Positions 52,309-53,369 of a stretch of DNA of 53,369 bases are shown here, piece after piece. The translations under genes were made by a program, and so were the position numbers. The DNA comes from Gordonia desulfuricans NBRC 100010. Its GTDB lineage: Bacteria; Actinomycetota; Actinomycetes; Mycobacteriales; Mycobacteriaceae. The stretch spans positions 1 to 53,369 of the forward strand of contig NZ_BCNF01000065.1 in NCBI RefSeq assembly GCF_001485495.1, given 5' to 3'. The notes beneath the pieces were generated by a model. It did not search any database. It worked only from the letters and a program-made list of their open reading frames with translations, and was not told the origin of the DNA. The stretch's first letter is position 1. Every line of letters begins with the position of its first letter.

Positions 52309-53360
52309 CACTGGTAGTAGAGGACGACGCCGCCGGCCTGAGCCGGGGTCGAGCCGACACCGCCGGCTCCCAGTCCGTGCGTGAAAGAGGTTGCGCCGAA
52401 CTGGATGCTGGCCGCTGACACGTTGCCGCCGGTGCCGCTGGACACACCGGAGAAACTTGTGTGCCCTCCGTAGCCGCCGACACCACCATTGCCGCCACCC
52501 GACCCTGTCGCGTCACCGCCCGCACCGCCGGGACCACCATCCTTGGATGCGGCCGTGCCGGCCGTGCCGACAGCACCGGTCGCACCGTTTGACCCGCCGG
52601 CGGCTGCCCCCGCGGCCCCCACAGTGCCGGCCGTGCCGCCAGTGACAGTGTCGCTGGCGCGGAGGATGATCGCCACCTCGACCAGACCTCGACCGCCTTG
52701 TCCGCCAGCTCCACCAGAGCCCTGCCCTCCGCTGCCCCCGGCACCACCAGTACCGCCGGCGTTGGTTGTTGCGCCGCCGCCGACGACGCCGTTGGATCGT
52801 CCACTTGACCCGGAGCTCCCCGAACTCCCGGCTGAGCCATTGTTGCCACCCTGGCCTCCATCACCACCGGCAGTCCCATACCCGCCCCAGCCTCCCCGGC
52901 CGCCATCTCCGTGGTTGGCGAGGTTGCCCGCCGCGCCGGTGTATCCATTTCCGCCGCGCCCGCCCGTGCCGCCAGACCGGCCCGCCGCCCCGTTACCGCC
53001 CCATCCGCCGCCGCCCTGGATCACCCAGGCGCGGGCGTACCGGAGTCCGTCCGGCCTCGTCCAGGATGTCCCGGGAGACAGGAGATCCCAGGTGGCATTG
53101 TTGATGAACGCCTCCCGGAATTTGGTGTCGTCGACGGGGATCGTCGACGAGGACCCCCACCCGAAGAATCCTGGATCAGCTTCGGCGAACCAGGACCATC
53201 CGGCCAACGAGTTGCACGTGACGGTCTTGCCGTCCGTCGTCAGGCCATCACCGAACAACGCGCCGGTGGCGATCAGCTCTTGGGTCTGGCTGAAGTCGAC
53301 CATCGCGGTGACGGTGATCTGGTTGCTGACCAGGCCACTGATCACACCCTTGACATACAC
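52305..53360 (-). CDS. glycine-rich minor tail protein
   Basis: The 351-residue product starts at GTG 53360; a TAG lies in frame at 53367-53369, so the start is inside the window. Residues 1-110 are an ordinary domain (FSQTQELIATGALFGDG, GWSWFAEADPGFFGWG). Residues about 115-340 are runs of GGxGG and GxAG triplets reminiscent of PE_PGRS proteins, ending in VVLYYQW. Such proteins form tail tips in Gordonia and Mycobacterium phages. It is coupled to the next gene. Confidence 0.78.
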   Translation of the reverse strand: MYVKGVISGLVSNQITVTAMVDFSQTQELIATGALFGDGLTTDGKTVTCNSLAGWSWFAEADPGFFGWGSSSTIPVDDTKFREAFINNATWDLLSPGTSWTRPDGLRYARAWVIQGGGGWGGNGAAGRSGGTGGRGGNGYTGAAGNLANHGDGGRGGWGGYGTAGGDGGQGGNNGSAGSSGSSGSSGRSNGVVGGGATTNAGGTGGAGGSGGQGSGGAGGQGGRGLVEVAIILRASDTVTGGTAGTVGAAGAAAGGSNGATGAVGTAGTAASKDGGPGGAGGDATGSGGGNGGVGGYGGHTSFSGVSSGTGGNVSAASIQFGATSFTHGLGAGGVGSTPAQAGGVVLYYQW

Positions 53361-53369
53361 GTGGCTCTA

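Larger units (their letters stand above)
46357..53369. mobile_element. prophage, one end (continues beyond the window)
   Basis: The att-like tRNA fragment is followed by small HTH, HicA-like and Fic genes, a secreted protein, repeated terminators and leftward glycine-rich phage tail genes. Local sequence around 47.7-49.2 kb is less GC-rich than the chromosome. No integrase lies near this end, so it should be at the other end. Both plus-strand cargo genes (fic, 50200-50622) oppose the leftward phage genes, as morons often do. Confidence 0.8.

Overview
The window is high-GC actinobacterial DNA, most likely from Gordonia or a close relative in the Mycobacteriales. The GC-rich codon use, HtaA-type heme protein, MmpS-like domain, LigC/PolD pair and mycobacterium-like gene orders (tadA, its associated protein and tyrA; an orphan receiver protein beside nuo) all point there. 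The genus is inferred; no 16S gene is present.

Layout. 1-2.3 kb: small membrane proteins, tRNA-Ser(GGA) and a secreted HtaA-domain protein with an iron-box-like site at its start. 2.3-5.4 kb: ligC-polD DNA-repair pair, divergent from gluQ. 5.5-9.5 kb: two CNNM/HlyC-type membrane proteins and a divergent tRNA-guanine transglycosylase (tgt). 9.5-13.8 kb: a lipoprotein, a TipA-like MerR regulator, divergent murF and ddl, and an orphan receiver protein. 14.0-29.7 kb: a complete nuoA-N operon for respiratory complex I, tightly overlapped throughout, with NuoE and NuoF fused into one polypeptide. 29.8-36.3 kb: a DUF4234 membrane protein, a siroheme sulfite/nitrite reductase, a fasciclin lipoprotein, a lipocalin, an SRPBCC-epimerase fusion and tRNA-Ser(CGA). 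36.4-38.8 kb: a repeat-helix protein, tadA with its partner, and tyrA. 38.9-46.3 kb: a glycolipid-binding protein, an MmpS-like protein, a CPA1 Na+/H+ antiporter, aquaporin, a DUF899 protein, cold-shock protein and a fatty acid desaturase. From about 46.36 kb to the window end lies one end of a prophage integrated at a tRNA-Arg 3' end: a truncated tRNA, HTH and HicA-like genes behind a two-operator promoter, a Fic-family protein, a secreted DUF2690 protein, repeated terminator hairpins, and glycine-rich tail genes running leftward and starting close to the right edge.

How the genes work together. The nuo operon makes the proton-pumping NADH dehydrogenase, and the adjacent orphan receiver probably acts on it. 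Tgt and GluQ act one after the other on queuosine in tRNA, which suggests queuine salvage since no synthesis genes are seen. MurF and Ddl supply and attach D-Ala-D-Ala for peptidoglycan. LigC and PolD form a gap-filling and sealing repair pair.

Most notable: the NuoEF fusion, a Tgt that has lost its three zinc cysteines, a SirA-type reductase lacking the cysteine of the Tyr-Cys cross-link, a probable iron box on the heme-protein gene, and a prophage cargo end carrying a self-inhibited Fic protein with three copies of a candidate operator, a probable deletion scar and three copies of one terminator hairpin. All functional statements rest on reading motifs; no database search was run.
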